A DNA stretch of 55,037 nucleotides from Streptomyces jeddahensis (GTDB taxonomy: Bacteria > Actinomycetota > Actinomycetes > Streptomycetales > Streptomycetaceae): positions 1 to 55,037 of the forward strand of contig NZ_LOHS01000031.1 of the NCBI RefSeq assembly GCF_001642995.1, in the 5' to 3' direction. Below the pieces are notes generated by a model. It made no database searches. It was given only the letters and a program-made list of their open reading frames with translations, and was not told the DNA's origin. Numbering within the stretch: the first letter of the stretch is position 1; every line of letters begins with the position of its first letter. This document shows, one piece after another, positions 40,343 through 49,894 of this stretch. Made by a program: the position numbers and the translations under genes.

Positions 40343-41835
40343 GCCGCCACGTTACGGCCCCGCCCCACCAGCCTCTTCACCAGAGGCCAGGCCAGGATGA
40401 GCACGACCACCGCGTACACCGTCACCGAGAAGGGCGTGTTGACCAGGCCCGTCACGCTGCCGTCGCTGATCTGCAGGGCGCGCCGCAGCTGTTGTTCGGC
40501 GTTGGGCCCGAGGATGACGCCGATGACGGCGGGCAGCACCGGCAGCCCGTAGCGCCGCATACCGAACCCGATCAGGCCGATGATCAGCAGGATCACCAGG
40601 TCGATGACCTCGCCCCCGACCGCGTACGCGCCGACCGCCGCGAAGAAGAGGATGCCCGCGTACAGATACGGCCTCGGGATGCGCAGGAGCTTCGCCCACA
40701 GCGGGGCCAGCGGCAGGTTCAAGGCGAGCAGCAGCACCATGCCGACGAAGAGGGAGGCGATCAGGCCCCATACGAGCTCGGGTTCGCGTTCGAAGAGGAG
40801 CGGTCCTGGCTGGATGCCGTACTGCTGGAAGGCGGCCAGCATGACGGCCGCGACGGCGGTGGTGGGCAGGCCGAGCGTCAGCATGGAGACGAGGGTTCCG
40901 GCCGCGGAGGCGGAGGAAGCCGACTCCGGTCCTGCGACGCCTTCGATCGCGCCCTTGCCCCATTCCTCCTTGTGCTTCGACAGCCGCTTCTCCGTGACGT
41001 ACGACAGGAACGTCGGGATCTCCGCGCCGCCCGCCGGGATCGCACCGAACGGGAAGCCGATGACCGGGCCGCGCAGCCAGGACTTCCAGGTGCGCCTGAC
41101 GTCGTCGCGGCCGAGCCAGGGGCGGCCGACGGGGATCGGCTCGCCGGGGGTGCGGCGCAGATGGGCGGCGACCCACAGGGCCTCGCCGATCGCGAACAGG
41201 CCCACCGCGACGATCACCACGTCGATGCCGTCGGCGAGTTGGAGCGAGCCGAAGGTGAGGCGCTGCTGGCCGGTCATCTGGTCGAGGCCGACGAGGCCGA
41301 GGGTGAGGCCGATCAGCAGGGACGCCAGCCCGCGGATGCGGGACGAGCCGAGCACGGACGTCACCGCGATGAAGGCCAGCACCATGATGGCGAAGTAGTC
41401 GGGCGCGCCGATGTCGACAGCGAGGTCGGCGACCGTCGGGGCGAGTGCGACGAGCAGGATCGTGCCGATCATGCCGCCCGCGAAGTGCCCGATGGCGGCG
41501 GCCGCGAGCGCCTGCGCGCCGCGCCCGGCCTTGGCCATCGGGTTGCCCTCCATCGCGGCGACGACGGCGGCGCTCTCGCCGGGGGTGTTGAGGAGGATGG
41601 AGGTGGTCGAGCCGCCGAACATCGCGCCGTAGTAGATGCCCGCGAACATGATGAACGCGCCGGTCGGGTCCAGGCCGTACGTCACCGGAAGCAGCAGCGC
41701 GACCGCCATCGCCGGGCCGATGCCGGGCAGCACGCCGATCGCGGTGCCGAGGAGCACGCCGATGGCGGCCCACAGCAGGTTCAGCGGGGTGAGGGCCGTG
41801 CTGAAGCCGTCGAGAAGGGAGTTGAGAGCGTTCAT
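40339..41835 (-). CDS. tctA: tripartite tricarboxylate transporter large permease TctA
   Basis: 498-residue polytopic permease with the family hallmark [23 protein letters not shown] near the N terminus and [21 protein letters not shown] after it; further blocks [16 protein letters not shown] and [18 protein letters not shown]. About 11-12 helices. It imports citrate or a related carboxylate together with TctB and the binding protein TctC. One base separates it from tctB. Length and motifs are normal. Confidence 0.96.
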   Translation of the reverse strand: MNALNSLLDGFSTALTPLNLLWAAIGVLLGTAIGVLPGIGPAMAVALLLPVTYGLDPTGAFIMFAGIYYGAMFGGSTTSILLNTPGESAAVVAAMEGNPMAKAGRGAQALAAAAIGHFAGGMIGTILLVALAPTVADLAVDIGAPDYFAIMVLAFIAVTSVLGSSRIRGLASLLIGLTLGLVGLDQMTGQQRLTFGSLQLADGIDVVIVAVGLFAIGEALWVAAHLRRTPGEPIPVGRPWLGRDDVRRTWKSWLRGPVIGFPFGAIPAGGAEIPTFLSYVTEKRLSKHKEEWGKGAIEGVAGPESASSASAAGTLVSMLTLGLPTTAVAAVMLAAFQQYGIQPGPLLFEREPELVWGLIASLFVGMVLLLALNLPLAPLWAKLLRIPRPYLYAGILFFAAVGAYAVGGEVIDLVILLIIGLIGFGMRRYGLPVLPAVIGVILGPNAEQQLRRALQISDGSVTGLVNTPFSVTVYAVVVLILAWPLVKRLVGRGRNVAA

Positions 41836-41836
41836 G

Positions 41837-42376
41837 TCACAGCACTCCCATCAGCGGGCCGCCGGGCAGCGGCACTCCGAGCAGGTTGTTGAAGACGACG
41901 TACGTGAGGAGTGACAGTCCGGCGGCGATCAGCGGGTCGCGGTCGATGCGCCGGCTGCCGAGGGCGAAAGCGGCGCCCCAGAAGAGGAGCGCGCCCGCGA
42001 GGGGGAAGCCGAGCGGCTCGATGAGGACCGCGGTGGCGAGGAAGACCCCGGCGAGCAGCAGCACCGTGCGCCAGTCGGCCGGTTCGGACAGGTCGATGTC
42101 CTCGCCGGTCTCCGCCTGTCCGCGGCCGCCGCGCAGCACGTCGACGGCGAGCAGGGCGGCGATCACGAGCAGGCCGATGCCGACCACGATCGGCACGGTC
42201 TTCGGGCCGATGGGCCCGCGCTGCGCGATGTCGACGTCCATGGTCAGGGCATCGGTGAGGACGAGCACGCCGAGCGCGAGGAGCAGCACGCACACGCCGA
42301 GTTCGGAGTGCTCGCGCAGCCAGGAGCGGCGCTCCCCCGGCTCCGTACGTTCCTGTGTCTGCGAGGTCGTCGTCAC
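41837..42376 (-). CDS. tctB: tripartite tricarboxylate transporter small permease TctB
   Basis: 179 residues from GTG 42376, whose GTGA overlaps the tctC stop. It has four hydrophobic segments ([73 protein letters not shown]) and the LPGGPL end typical of TctB. Partner of TctA. Confidence 0.93.
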   Translation of the reverse strand: MTTTSQTQERTEPGERRSWLREHSELGVCVLLLALGVLVLTDALTMDVDIAQRGPIGPKTVPIVVGIGLLVIAALLAVDVLRGGRGQAETGEDIDLSEPADWRTVLLLAGVFLATAVLIEPLGFPLAGALLFWGAAFALGSRRIDRDPLIAAGLSLLTYVVFNNLLGVPLPGGPLMGVL

Positions 42377-43356
42377 AGTCCCAGCTCCTTCAGCACGGAG
42401 ACCACACGCTTGTCCTGGGCGTCCAGGAAGGCGCCGAACTCGTCGCCGGTCAGGAAGGCGTCGTCCCAGCCGTTCTTCTCGAGGGACTCCTGCCATTCGT
42501 CGGAGTCGTGCAGCTTGGTGATGAGGTTGGTGAGCTTGTCCCGCTCGGCCTCGGACAGTCCGGGCGGGGCGACGATGCCGCGCCAGTTGGTGAACTCGAC
42601 GTCGTAGCCGGACTCCTTGAGCGTGGGCGCGTCCAGCCCGTCGACCCGCTCGGGTCCGGTGACGGCGAGCAGCCGCAGCTCCCCCGACCTGATCTGGTCC
42701 AGGTACTCGCCGACGCCCGAGACACCGAAGGCGACCTTGTTGCCGAGGATCGAGGCGAGGAGTTCGCCGCCGCCGTCGAAGGGGACGTAGTTGACCTTCT
42801 TCGGCTCGATCCCAGCCGCCCGCGCCATCAGCATGGGTGCCAGGTGATCCGGTCCGCCGGGCGAGGAGCCGCCCCCCACGGGCAGCTTCCCGGGGTTCTC
42901 CTTCCAGGCGTCGATCAGCTGGTCGATGGTCTGGTACGGGGAGTCCTTGGCGACCACGACGACGTCCTGCTCCTCGGTGAGCCGGGCGATCGGAGTGGTG
43001 TCGGCGAGGGTCTTCGGCGCGTGGTTGGAGCGTACGGCTCCTACGACACCGAGGCCCATGGACATGGCGAGCTTGCCGTTGCCGTGCTCGCTGACGAGCC
43101 GGGTGAGGCCGACGGTGCCGCCGGCGCCGGGCAGGTTGAACACCTCGATGTTGTGGGTGAGCCCTGCGTCCTCGGCGTTCTTGGCGGCGGTGCGGGCCGT
43201 GATGTCGTAGCCGCCGCCGGGCGTGTTGGGAACCATGAAGCGCAGGCCGGGGATCTGTGTGCCGGTCTCGGCGCCGCTGCCGGTCGTGAGCAGCGGCGGT
43301 CCCGCGAGCACGAGCACCGCTGCCCCGAGCAGGGCGAGGGGAGTGCGCAGCCGCAC
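42373..43356 (-). CDS. tctC: tripartite tricarboxylate transporter substrate-binding protein TctC
   Basis: Periplasmic-type (exported) binding protein, about 327 residues. Signal sequence TPLALLGAAVLVLAGPPLL, then the Bug/TctC fold: FMVPNTPGGGYDITART (ligand loop), FNLPGAGGTVGLTRLV, VPFDGGGELLASILGNKVAF, LAVTGPERVDGLDAPTLKE. The start is uncertain: GTG 43356 has AGGTGG upstream at a suitable distance; GTG at 43365 or 43368 is possible. The signal has no clear lipobox Cys, so the protein may be free or held by an uncleaved anchor. First gene of tctCBA-GNAT, divergent from the response regulator that probably controls it. Confidence 0.92.
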   Translation of the reverse strand: MRLRTPLALLGAAVLVLAGPPLLTTGSGAETGTQIPGLRFMVPNTPGGGYDITARTAAKNAEDAGLTHNIEVFNLPGAGGTVGLTRLVSEHGNGKLAMSMGLGVVGAVRSNHAPKTLADTTPIARLTEEQDVVVVAKDSPYQTIDQLIDAWKENPGKLPVGGGSSPGGPDHLAPMLMARAAGIEPKKVNYVPFDGGGELLASILGNKVAFGVSGVGEYLDQIRSGELRLLAVTGPERVDGLDAPTLKESGYDVEFTNWRGIVAPPGLSEAERDKLTNLITKLHDSDEWQESLEKNGWDDAFLTGDEFGAFLDAQDKRVVSVLKELGL

Positions 43357-43522
43357 GTGTGCCACCACCTGTCGGTACGTCGGATCAGTACGGGGAGCCT
43401 CAGGGGGAGCCTTGTGGAGGGTGTGAGGTGGCCCACATGTTGCCTGCGTGTTAACGAGCTGTCTCCCTTCCGCAAGCAAGGAACGTTGTGGTCCTTGTGG
43501 TCGGGCCCATAGCCTGCGGCGG

Positions 43523-44209
43523 GTGACAAAGGTGCTGGTGGTGGACGACGACTTCATGGTCGCCAAACTGCACAGCCGGTATGTGTCCGCGACGGACGGG
43601 TTCACGGTCGTCGGTGTCGCGCACAGCGGCGTGGAGGCACTGCGGGCGGTGGAGCGGCTGACCCCTGACCTCGTACTTCTGGACGTCTATCTGCCCGACA
43701 TGGACGGGATCGGCGTGCTGCGCGAGCTGCGGGCCGCCGAGGAGCGCGATCCGGAACGCGAGCCGGTGGACGTGCTGTTCATCACGGCGGCGCGGGACGC
43801 GGAGATCGTGCGGGCCGCGTTGCGCGCCGGGGCGCTGCACTATCTGATCAAGCCGTTCAACCAGGCGGCACTGCAGGAGCAGCTGCGGCACGTGGCGGCG
43901 TTGCGGGCCCGCCTCGACGGCCTCGACGAGGCGCGCCAGGAGGACGTCGACCAGATCTTCGGCGCCCGCCCGCCCGGTTCCCGCGAGCTGCCGAAGGGAC
44001 TCGCGGCGCACACCGCGGAGCTCGTGGAACGCACACTGCGCGCCCACCCGGACGGCCTCTCCGCCTCGGAATGCGCCCACGCGGGCAGCCTGTCCCGGGT
44101 CAGCGCCCGCCGCTACCTCGAGTACTTCGCGGACACGGGCCGGGCGCAGGTGACGCTCAAATACGGGAGGACGGGGCGGCCGGAGCGGCGCTACCGGTGG
44201 GTGAGCTGA
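43523..44209 (+). CDS. CitB/DcuR-type response regulator (no adjacent kinase)
   Basis: 228 residues from GTG 43523. Receiver domain 1-120: TKVLVVDDDFMV (Asp pair), phosphorylation Asp in LVLLDVYLPDMDG, Thr in LFITAARD and Lys in YLIKPFNQ. C-terminal helix-turn-helix of the DcuR/CitB type: LRAHPDGLSASECAHAGSLSRVSARRYLEYF, then YGRTGRPERRYRW. Such regulators act with a CitA/DcuS kinase to control carboxylate uptake. No histidine kinase gene is next to it: tctC lies upstream (divergent) and the polymerase gene downstream (convergent). Confidence 0.93.
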   Translation: MTKVLVVDDDFMVAKLHSRYVSATDGFTVVGVAHSGVEALRAVERLTPDLVLLDVYLPDMDGIGVLRELRAAEERDPEREPVDVLFITAARDAEIVRAALRAGALHYLIKPFNQAALQEQLRHVAALRARLDGLDEARQEDVDQIFGARPPGSRELPKGLAAHTAELVERTLRAHPDGLSASECAHAGSLSRVSARRYLEYFADTGRAQVTLKYGRTGRPERRYRWVS

Positions 44210-44269
44210 AGCCGAGGCGGGCGCCACGACGGCCCCTGCACACCGTCACCGTGAGGAGCTCTTCCCCGC

Positions 44270-45244
44270 CTACGCCGCCAGCGCCCCCGGGATGACCGCG
44301 CCCGGACCGAACCGGGCGCGGGCCTTGTCCGCGGCCTCCTCGAGGCGGCGGGCCTTCTCGTCCTCCGGGTCGAAGCTGAGCTGGTGGGCGGTGCCTTCGG
44401 CGGGGCCCAGTCCCTCGGCGCGCAGCGCGACGGCGCGTACCCGGGCCCGCTGCAGGCCGAGCGCCTCGTACATCCGGTACGCGGCGTCGGTGAGCGCGGA
44501 CGAGTGGGCGGTCGGCTCGGGGAGCGTCCGGCTGCGCGTGGTCGTCGAGCGGTCCGCGTAGCGCACGGTGAGTGCCAGGACGCGGCACACCTGCTTCTCG
44601 GCGCGCAGCCGGGCGCCCAGCTCCTCGGTGATCGAGAGGAGAGCGCGCCGGTGCTGGAACGGGTCCAGTTCGTCGCGCGGGAAGGTCCGTTCGGAGGCCA
44701 GCGACCGCGCGGCGGCGTTGGGGACGACGCGGCTCCGGTCGATGCCGTGCGCCTTCTCGTGCAGTTCCCGCCCGGCGCGGGCGCCGACGAGCCGCTGCAC
44801 GGTGGACAGGGGTGCCGCCGCGAGCCTGCCGATGGTGTCGAGCCCGTACGAGCCGAGCGTGCGGGCGGTCGCGGCGCCCACCCCGGGGAGCGCCCAGACC
44901 GGCTTGTCGGCGAGGAACTCCGCGACGGCGTCCGGATCTTCGTGCACGACCCGGGTCACCCCGGGCGCGGCATCGCGTGCGGCCATACGCGCCAGCATCG
45001 GCCCTGGTCCGGCGCCGATCGCGCAGTCCACTCCGTACAGGGCGAGCGCCCGCACCCGTATCACCGCAGCCAGCTCGACCGCGTTCCGTCCGAAGTACCG
45101 TTCGGCTCCGCCCAGATCGGCGAGTGCCGCGTCGGGCGGGGCCGCCTCGACGACGGGGGTGAACTCTCGGAGCAGCGTGAGGAGCCCCGGCAGCACGGTC
45201 TCGCCCGCCGACGGCAGCTGGAAACGCAGACAGAGGATGGTCAT
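44270..45244 (-). CDS. Y-family DNA polymerase-like protein, ImuB-like (catalytic acids missing)
   Basis: 324 residues; ATG 45244 overlaps the dnaE2 stop (ATGA). Fold landmarks are kept: GAGPGPMLARMAARDA, VWALPGVGAATARTLGSYGLDTIGRL (helix-hairpin-helix), ERTFPRDELDPFQHRRALLSITEEL (little finger). The two acidic sites are not: the N terminus is MTILCLRFQLPSAG instead of a DMDxFF motif, and the usual SIDE region reads APPDAALADLGG. The C terminus has a clamp-binding-like QLSFD. This is what is expected for ImuB, the inactive adaptor that brings DnaE2 to the beta clamp in Mycobacterium. No imuA' gene is nearby. Confidence 0.88.
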   Translation of the reverse strand: MTILCLRFQLPSAGETVLPGLLTLLREFTPVVEAAPPDAALADLGGAERYFGRNAVELAAVIRVRALALYGVDCAIGAGPGPMLARMAARDAAPGVTRVVHEDPDAVAEFLADKPVWALPGVGAATARTLGSYGLDTIGRLAAAPLSTVQRLVGARAGRELHEKAHGIDRSRVVPNAAARSLASERTFPRDELDPFQHRRALLSITEELGARLRAEKQVCRVLALTVRYADRSTTTRSRTLPEPTAHSSALTDAAYRMYEALGLQRARVRAVALRAEGLGPAEGTAHQLSFDPEDEKARRLEEAADKARARFGPGAVIPGALAA

Positions 45245-48200
45245 CCCGCACTCCCTGGACTCTGGTGCCACAACTTCCGTCCGCTCGCCGGGCCTTCGCC
45301 CGCCGGACGCAGGTCCGCCCACGGATGCATCTCGTATCCGGTGGGCATCCGGATGCGGCGGCCGTCCGAGCCGTCCTCACGGCCGCCGCCTTCCGCCTCT
45401 CCCCCGCCACCCTCACCGGGCTCCTCCGTAGCCGTGTCCGTCGTCGTACTCGGCGCCGTATCCATCGCCGGCTCGGCCAGCCGCTGCGCCACCGCGTCGA
45501 GACCGCCCTCGCGGCGCAGTTCCAGCAGGTCGGCGAGGTTCCAGGCGGCGGAGCCGACCACGCTGAGGCTGCGGGGGCCGCGGCGCTGCACGACTCCGCG
45601 TACGAGCAGCAGCCAGGAGTGGAAGACGGTGTGCGCGCACGCGGCGTGGGCGTCGTCGAAGAAGGCGAGGTCGACCAGGCCCGTGCCGTCGTCGAGGGTG
45701 CTGAAGATGACCCGCTTGCCGGAGCGGATCGGCGGCGTCTGGGTGGCCGCTTTCGCCCCCGCGACCAGGACCGTCTCGCCATGCCGGGCCGTCCGCAGCC
45801 GACGCGCCGGCACGACGCCCAGCTCGTCAAGGAACTGCTGGTAGTCGCCCATGAGATGGCGCGACGCGTCCATGCCGAGGACACCGAGCTCGGCGCTGAG
45901 CCGCTCGGCGGCGCTCAGATCGGGCAGCCCGGCCGGGGCGGTCTTCCGCCCGCCGGCGAGCGGGAGCTGCGATGTGCCCGACGCGTGCGCGCCGCGGTGC
46001 AGCTCCGACAGGTGCAGCTGCAGATCCCGGCGGTTGGCGCCGAACTCGTCCAGGGCGCCGACCTGGGCGAGCCGCCCGGCGACCGGCCGGCTGGGCCTGG
46101 CCCGCTCCCAGAAGTCGAGCAGCGAGGAGTACGGCTGTTCGTCGGCGATCCGCTGCGCCTCGGCCTTGCTGATGCCGTGGACGTCGGAGAGGGCGAGCCG
46201 GAGTCCCCACCGGCCGCGGGCATCGTCGATAACACCCTCAGAGCGCTCAGAACCAGACACCAGTTCGATCCGATGATCGACCCCGGACCGGTTCACATCC
46301 AACGGCAGGATCGGCACCCCCTGCCGCCGCGCATCCGCGAGCAGCAGCCGCTTCGGATACATCCCGGGGTCATGGGTGAGCAACCCCGCATAGAAGGCGG
46401 CCGGATGATGGGCCTTCAGCCAGGCCGACTGGTACGTCGGCACGGCGAAGGCGACCGCATGCGCCTTGCAGAACCCGTACGAGCCGAAGGCCTCCACGAT
46501 CTCCCACGTCCGGGCGATCGTCTCGGCGTCGTACCCCTTCGCCGCCGCCTCCTGCGCGAACCAGGCCCGGATCCGCCCCTGCGACTCGGGGTCGGAGAGA
46601 CCACGCCGCACCTGATCGGCCTCGTCACGCCCGCAGCCCGTCATGATGCTCACGATCTCGATGATCTGCTCGTGGAAGACCACGACTCCGTAGGTCTCCT
46701 TGAGCGGCTCCTCCAGGTCCGGGTGCGGATAGCGGACCGGCGCCCGGCCGTGCCGCGCCGCGATGAACGGCCTCACCATGTCGGCCGCGACGGGGCCCGG
46801 CCGGAAGAGCGATATGTCGACGACGAGATCGTGGAAGGTCTCCGGCTGCAACCGCCCGACCAGATCGCGCTGGCCCGGCGACTCGATCTGGAAGCAGCCC
46901 AGCGTCTCGGTGGAGCGGATGAGTCGATACGTCGATGGATCGCCCTCCGGCACGCCGTCGATGTCGAGACGGACCCCCGTCACCCGCTCGACCTCGGCGA
47001 CCGCGTGCGCCATCGCCGACTGCATCCGCACCCCCAGCACGTCGAGCTTGAGCAGCCCAAGGTCCTCGACGTCGTCCTTGTCGAACTGCGACATGGGGAA
47101 GCCCTCGCCGCTGGTCGGCATGGTGGGCGTACGGGAGAGCAGCGAGGCGTCGGAGAGCAGAACTCCGCACGGGTGCATGGCGACCCCGCGCGGCAGCGCG
47201 TCCAGCGCCTCGACCAGCTCCCACAGGCGTCCGTGCCGCTCCCGCTCCCCCGCCACCTCACGCAGTTCGGGCAGCTCGTCCATCGCCGCTCGGGCGTCGC
47301 GGGCCCGGATGTGCGGGAATGACTTGGCGATCCGGTCGATGTCCGCCGGGTCCATGGACAGGGCGGCGCCCACGTCGCGGATGGCATGCCGCACGCGGTA
47401 GGTCTCGGGCATGGCGACGGTCGCGACCCGCTCGCTGCCGAACCGGTCGATGATCGCGCGGTAGACGTCGAGCCGCCGTGCGGACTCCACGTCGATGTCG
47501 ATGTCGGGCAGCGCGATCCGCTTCTTGGACAGGAAGCGCTCCATCAGCAGGCCCTGCTCCACCGGGTCGGCGTGGGCGATGCCGAGCAGATGGTTGACGA
47601 GGGACCCGGCGCCCGAGCCGCGCGCGGCGACGCGAATGCCCATCCGCCGGACGTCGTCGACGACCCCGGCCACCGTGAGGAAGTACGTGGCGAAGTGGTA
47701 GTGGGCGATGATGTCCAGCTCGTGGTGCATCCGCTCCCAGTACACGCGGGCGTCGGGGCGGCGGTCGTAGCCGCGCAGCACCATGCCCGCCGCGGCGCGC
47801 GACGCCAGGACGCGCTGCGCGGTCCGGCGCTCGGCGCCGACGAGGTGCGGCTCGGGGAAGTGCACGGAGCCGAGGCCCAGATCCTCCTCGGGGTCGACCA
47901 GGCACTCGGCGGCGGTGGCCTGTGTCTGTTCGAGCAGGCGGTACGCGGTGTCGCGGCGGTAGCCCGCGGCCTCGACGATCCGCTCGGCGACGCGCAGCAT
48001 GTCGTCGGCGCCCTTGAGCCAGCGCTCGCCGCCGTCCAGCTCCTTGCGGAAGTCGATCGGGACGAGGCGGCGGGCCGCGTCGAGGACGTCGGCGACCGGA
48101 CCGAGACCCGGGTCGGCATAGCGGACGTCGTTGCTCAGCACGGGGCTAATGCCCTGCTCGGCGGCGAAACCGACGGTGCGGGCGGCGAGCCGGAGCGAGC

Positions 48201-48792
48201 CGGGACCCGCGCCCTGCCGGCCGTGGTGGACGGCTTCCAGACGCAGCGCGTCGCCGTAGATCTCCCGCCAGGGCCCGAGCAGTGCGGCGGCCCGGTCCGG
48301 GCGGCCCGCGGCGAGCGCGAGTCCCACGTCGGATGCGGGTCCGAGCAGCACGGTCAGGCCTTCGCCGTGGTTGTCCTGCCACGGCAGGACCGGGCGGTCC
48401 TCGGGGACGCGGCGGCCCTCGGCGCTGTGTGCGGCGGTGATCAGACGGCACAGGGCGGCCCAGCCGCGGGCGCCGTCCCGGGCGAGATAGGTGACACGCG
48501 GTGTCGACTCGTCGATGAAGGCACCTCCGCGTACGGGGGTGCGCACGTGGGCACGTCCCGGCCGAGGCCGTACGGGCTCGGCGACCGCGAGCTCCGCCCC
48601 GAACAGCGGCCGCACTCCGGCCCGCGCACACGCCTTGGCGAAGCGGACCGTGCCCGCCACCGTGTCGCGGTCGGTGAGCGCGAGGGCGTCCATGCCCTGC
48701 TCGGCGGCGCGCTCGGCCAGCCGCTCCGGGTGCGAGGCTCCGTACCGCACGGAGAAGCCCGAAACGGTGTGCAGATGCGTGAACCCTGGCAC
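45241..48792 (-). CDS. dnaE2: error-prone DNA polymerase DnaE2
   Basis: 1183 residues, C-family polymerase used for damage-induced mutagenesis. PHP domain at the start (HLHTVSGFSVRYGASHPERL; LALTDRDTVAG); palm with intact catalytic motif ALPDIDIDVESARRLD; GSGAGSLVNHLLGI; thumb and fingers (RPGPVAADMVRPFI; YGVVVFHEQIIEIVS; FGSYGFCKAHAVAFAVPTYQ); C-terminal HhH and OB domain (SGKRVIFSTLDDGTGLVDLAFF). GTG 48792 is chosen because AGGAGG lies 5 nt upstream; GTG 48798 would touch it. An SOS box lies 64 nt upstream. Forms an operon with the ImuB-like gene. Confidence 0.96.
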   Translation of the reverse strand: MPGFTHLHTVSGFSVRYGASHPERLAERAAEQGMDALALTDRDTVAGTVRFAKACARAGVRPLFGAELAVAEPVRPRPGRAHVRTPVRGGAFIDESTPRVTYLARDGARGWAALCRLITAAHSAEGRRVPEDRPVLPWQDNHGEGLTVLLGPASDVGLALAAGRPDRAAALLGPWREIYGDALRLEAVHHGRQGAGPGSLRLAARTVGFAAEQGISPVLSNDVRYADPGLGPVADVLDAARRLVPIDFRKELDGGERWLKGADDMLRVAERIVEAAGYRRDTAYRLLEQTQATAAECLVDPEEDLGLGSVHFPEPHLVGAERRTAQRVLASRAAAGMVLRGYDRRPDARVYWERMHHELDIIAHYHFATYFLTVAGVVDDVRRMGIRVAARGSGAGSLVNHLLGIAHADPVEQGLLMERFLSKKRIALPDIDIDVESARRLDVYRAIIDRFGSERVATVAMPETYRVRHAIRDVGAALSMDPADIDRIAKSFPHIRARDARAAMDELPELREVAGERERHGRLWELVEALDALPRGVAMHPCGVLLSDASLLSRTPTMPTSGEGFPMSQFDKDDVEDLGLLKLDVLGVRMQSAMAHAVAEVERVTGVRLDIDGVPEGDPSTYRLIRSTETLGCFQIESPGQRDLVGRLQPETFHDLVVDISLFRPGPVAADMVRPFIAARHGRAPVRYPHPDLEEPLKETYGVVVFHEQIIEIVSIMTGCGRDEADQVRRGLSDPESQGRIRAWFAQEAAAKGYDAETIARTWEIVEAFGSYGFCKAHAVAFAVPTYQSAWLKAHHPAAFYAGLLTHDPGMYPKRLLLADARRQGVPILPLDVNRSGVDHRIELVSGSERSEGVIDDARGRWGLRLALSDVHGISKAEAQRIADEQPYSSLLDFWERARPSRPVAGRLAQVGALDEFGANRRDLQLHLSELHRGAHASGTSQLPLAGGRKTAPAGLPDLSAAERLSAELGVLGMDASRHLMGDYQQFLDELGVVPARRLRTARHGETVLVAGAKAATQTPPIRSGKRVIFSTLDDGTGLVDLAFFDDAHAACAHTVFHSWLLLVRGVVQRRGPRSLSVVGSAAWNLADLLELRREGGLDAVAQRLAEPAMDTAPSTTTDTATEEPGEGGGGEAEGGGREDGSDGRRIRMPTGYEMHPWADLRPAGEGPASGRKLWHQSPGSAG

Positions 48793-48855
48793 ACGCACCT
48801 CCTGATCACACCTGCTCTCGCCACCCCCAGTTCCATCGTCCACCATAGACCATTT

Positions 48856-48871
48856 TCGAACAGGCGTACGA
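48856..48871. promoter_or_regulatory. SOS box (LexA operator) of dnaE2
   Basis: TCGAAC-AGGC-GTACGA. Compared with the actinobacterial LexA palindrome TCGAAC-N4-GTTCGA, 11 of 12 arm positions match. Its location 64-79 nt before the dnaE2 GTG, with a TATGGT -10 candidate just downstream on the minus strand, makes LexA control very likely. Confidence 0.8.
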
Positions 48872-49441
48872 GACGACGCGCGCTCCCCGGCTCGGGGTAG
48901 CAGCCCCGGCTTGTGACCATTCAGGCTTGTTGGCGGCTGTTCATCGGAGTCGGCGAGTTCTCGCAGCAAGTGATCACGTCGCGCTGAGTAACGAGCAGAT
49001 GTGGTGATCTGTACCTGCGTCGGGTACAGCAGTACTCCTGTTGACCCATGCGCTGAGCGATGGAGGCGAAGATCCGATCGGACTCATGGCCCCCTCAGCG
49101 TGGCGGGACGGCGGACAATCCTGCGGGTACCGGCGCCCGGGGTGACCTTTGCTGTGGCGGGATGGCGGACAGCCCTGCGAGTACCCATGCCCAGGCCGCC
49201 CTTCAACGTGACGGGGCGGTGGACGGTCCTGCGGGAACCGATGCCAGGGTTGCCCTTCAAGGTGACAGAGCGGGAGACGGACGCGCGTCCAGAAACACCC
49301 GGACTGCCACCGCCGCCCTTCAAAGTCCGGTGATCGGCCCGGGGCCGCCGCGGTCGTAGTGCTCGCGGGGACCGGTCTCACCAGGGCGAGGCCGTCGGCA
49401 CAGCACCGGGCGAGGGTTTGCCCGCCCGGTGCCACCTCAGC
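48872..49441. other. non-coding stretch with 54-bp tandem repeats
   Basis: 570 nt from the SOS box to the crystallin-like gene without a convincing gene. Frames are open on both strands over the repeats (49001-49333 plus, 48974-49435 minus) but neither has a ribosome site. GC bias at third positions slightly favours the plus frame. Confidence 0.5.
49093..49330. repeat. four imperfect 54-bp tandem repeats
   Basis: Units recur at a strict 54-bp step: CTGCGG or CTGCGA at 49121, 49175 and 49229, and CTTCAA at 49201 and 49255; the last unit is degenerate and 9 bp longer. On the plus strand they code an 18-residue pattern V-A/T-G-R-x-T-x-L-R-x-P-x-P-G-x-P-F-x with many silent third-base changes. 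On the minus strand they are also open. Minisatellite or remnant of a repeat protein. Confidence 0.75.
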
Positions 49442-49894
49442 TCAGTCGTCCAGGAACTTCCCGCAATCGCTGTTCCACACCCACTGGTGGGAGCTGATGC
49501 TGTTGTTCACCTCGGCGCCGTTCGTGTACTTGAAACCGCTGATCGCGTCCATGTAGAGCTCGGCCTTTGTGAGGCAGATGTGCCCACCGCCGTAGCTCTT
49601 GTGCTGGTAGACCTTGACGGCCATGCCTGAGGTCCCCTTGTGCAATAGGGACGTCGCCGCGTCGTTGGCGCTGCCCCGGAAGCCGCCCACACTGTCGGCC
49701 CAGTTGGTGTCGTTGTCCTTGTCGGTGCCGAGAAGGCGGTTGCAGTTGATGGCTTCGTAGGCGCGGAAGTAGCCGTCGCCCGTGCTGTGCCACGCGTTAT
49801 CGCAGGTCGTGGAGGCCTGTGCGCTGGAGGCGGGGACTATGGCCCCGAGGCTGGCGAGTCCGAGGGTCGCTGCCGTGGCCAGGATCTTACGCAT
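49442..49894 (-). CDS. secreted beta/gamma-crystallin-like (I36-type) small protein
   Basis: 150 residues from ATG 49894, AAGGAG 9 nt upstream. Sec signal (RKILATAATLGLASLGAIVP, ending SSAQAS). The mature part has four Cys (CDNAW, INCNRLL, HICLTKAE, SDCGKFL) and the crystallin-type motif VKVYQHKSYGGGHICLT followed by NNSISSHQWV. Family members include Streptomyces metalloproteinase inhibitor and other small exported proteins; inhibitory activity here is only a possibility. Monocistronic. Slightly lower GC than core genes. Confidence 0.85.
   Translation of the reverse strand: MRKILATAATLGLASLGAIVPASSAQASTTCDNAWHSTGDGYFRAYEAINCNRLLGTDKDNDTNWADSVGGFRGSANDAATSLLHKGTSGMAVKVYQHKSYGGGHICLTKAELYMDAISGFKYTNGAEVNNSISSHQWVWNSDCGKFLDD

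Noticed and set aside
49093..49330. CRISPR array
   Set aside because: 54-bp units are directly adjacent and diverged along their whole length; there are no unique spacers and no cas genes.
48974..49435. 153-codon minus-strand gene over the tandem repeats
   Set aside because: No ribosome site, unusual Pro/His/Arg-rich composition; kept only as an alternative reading of the repeat.
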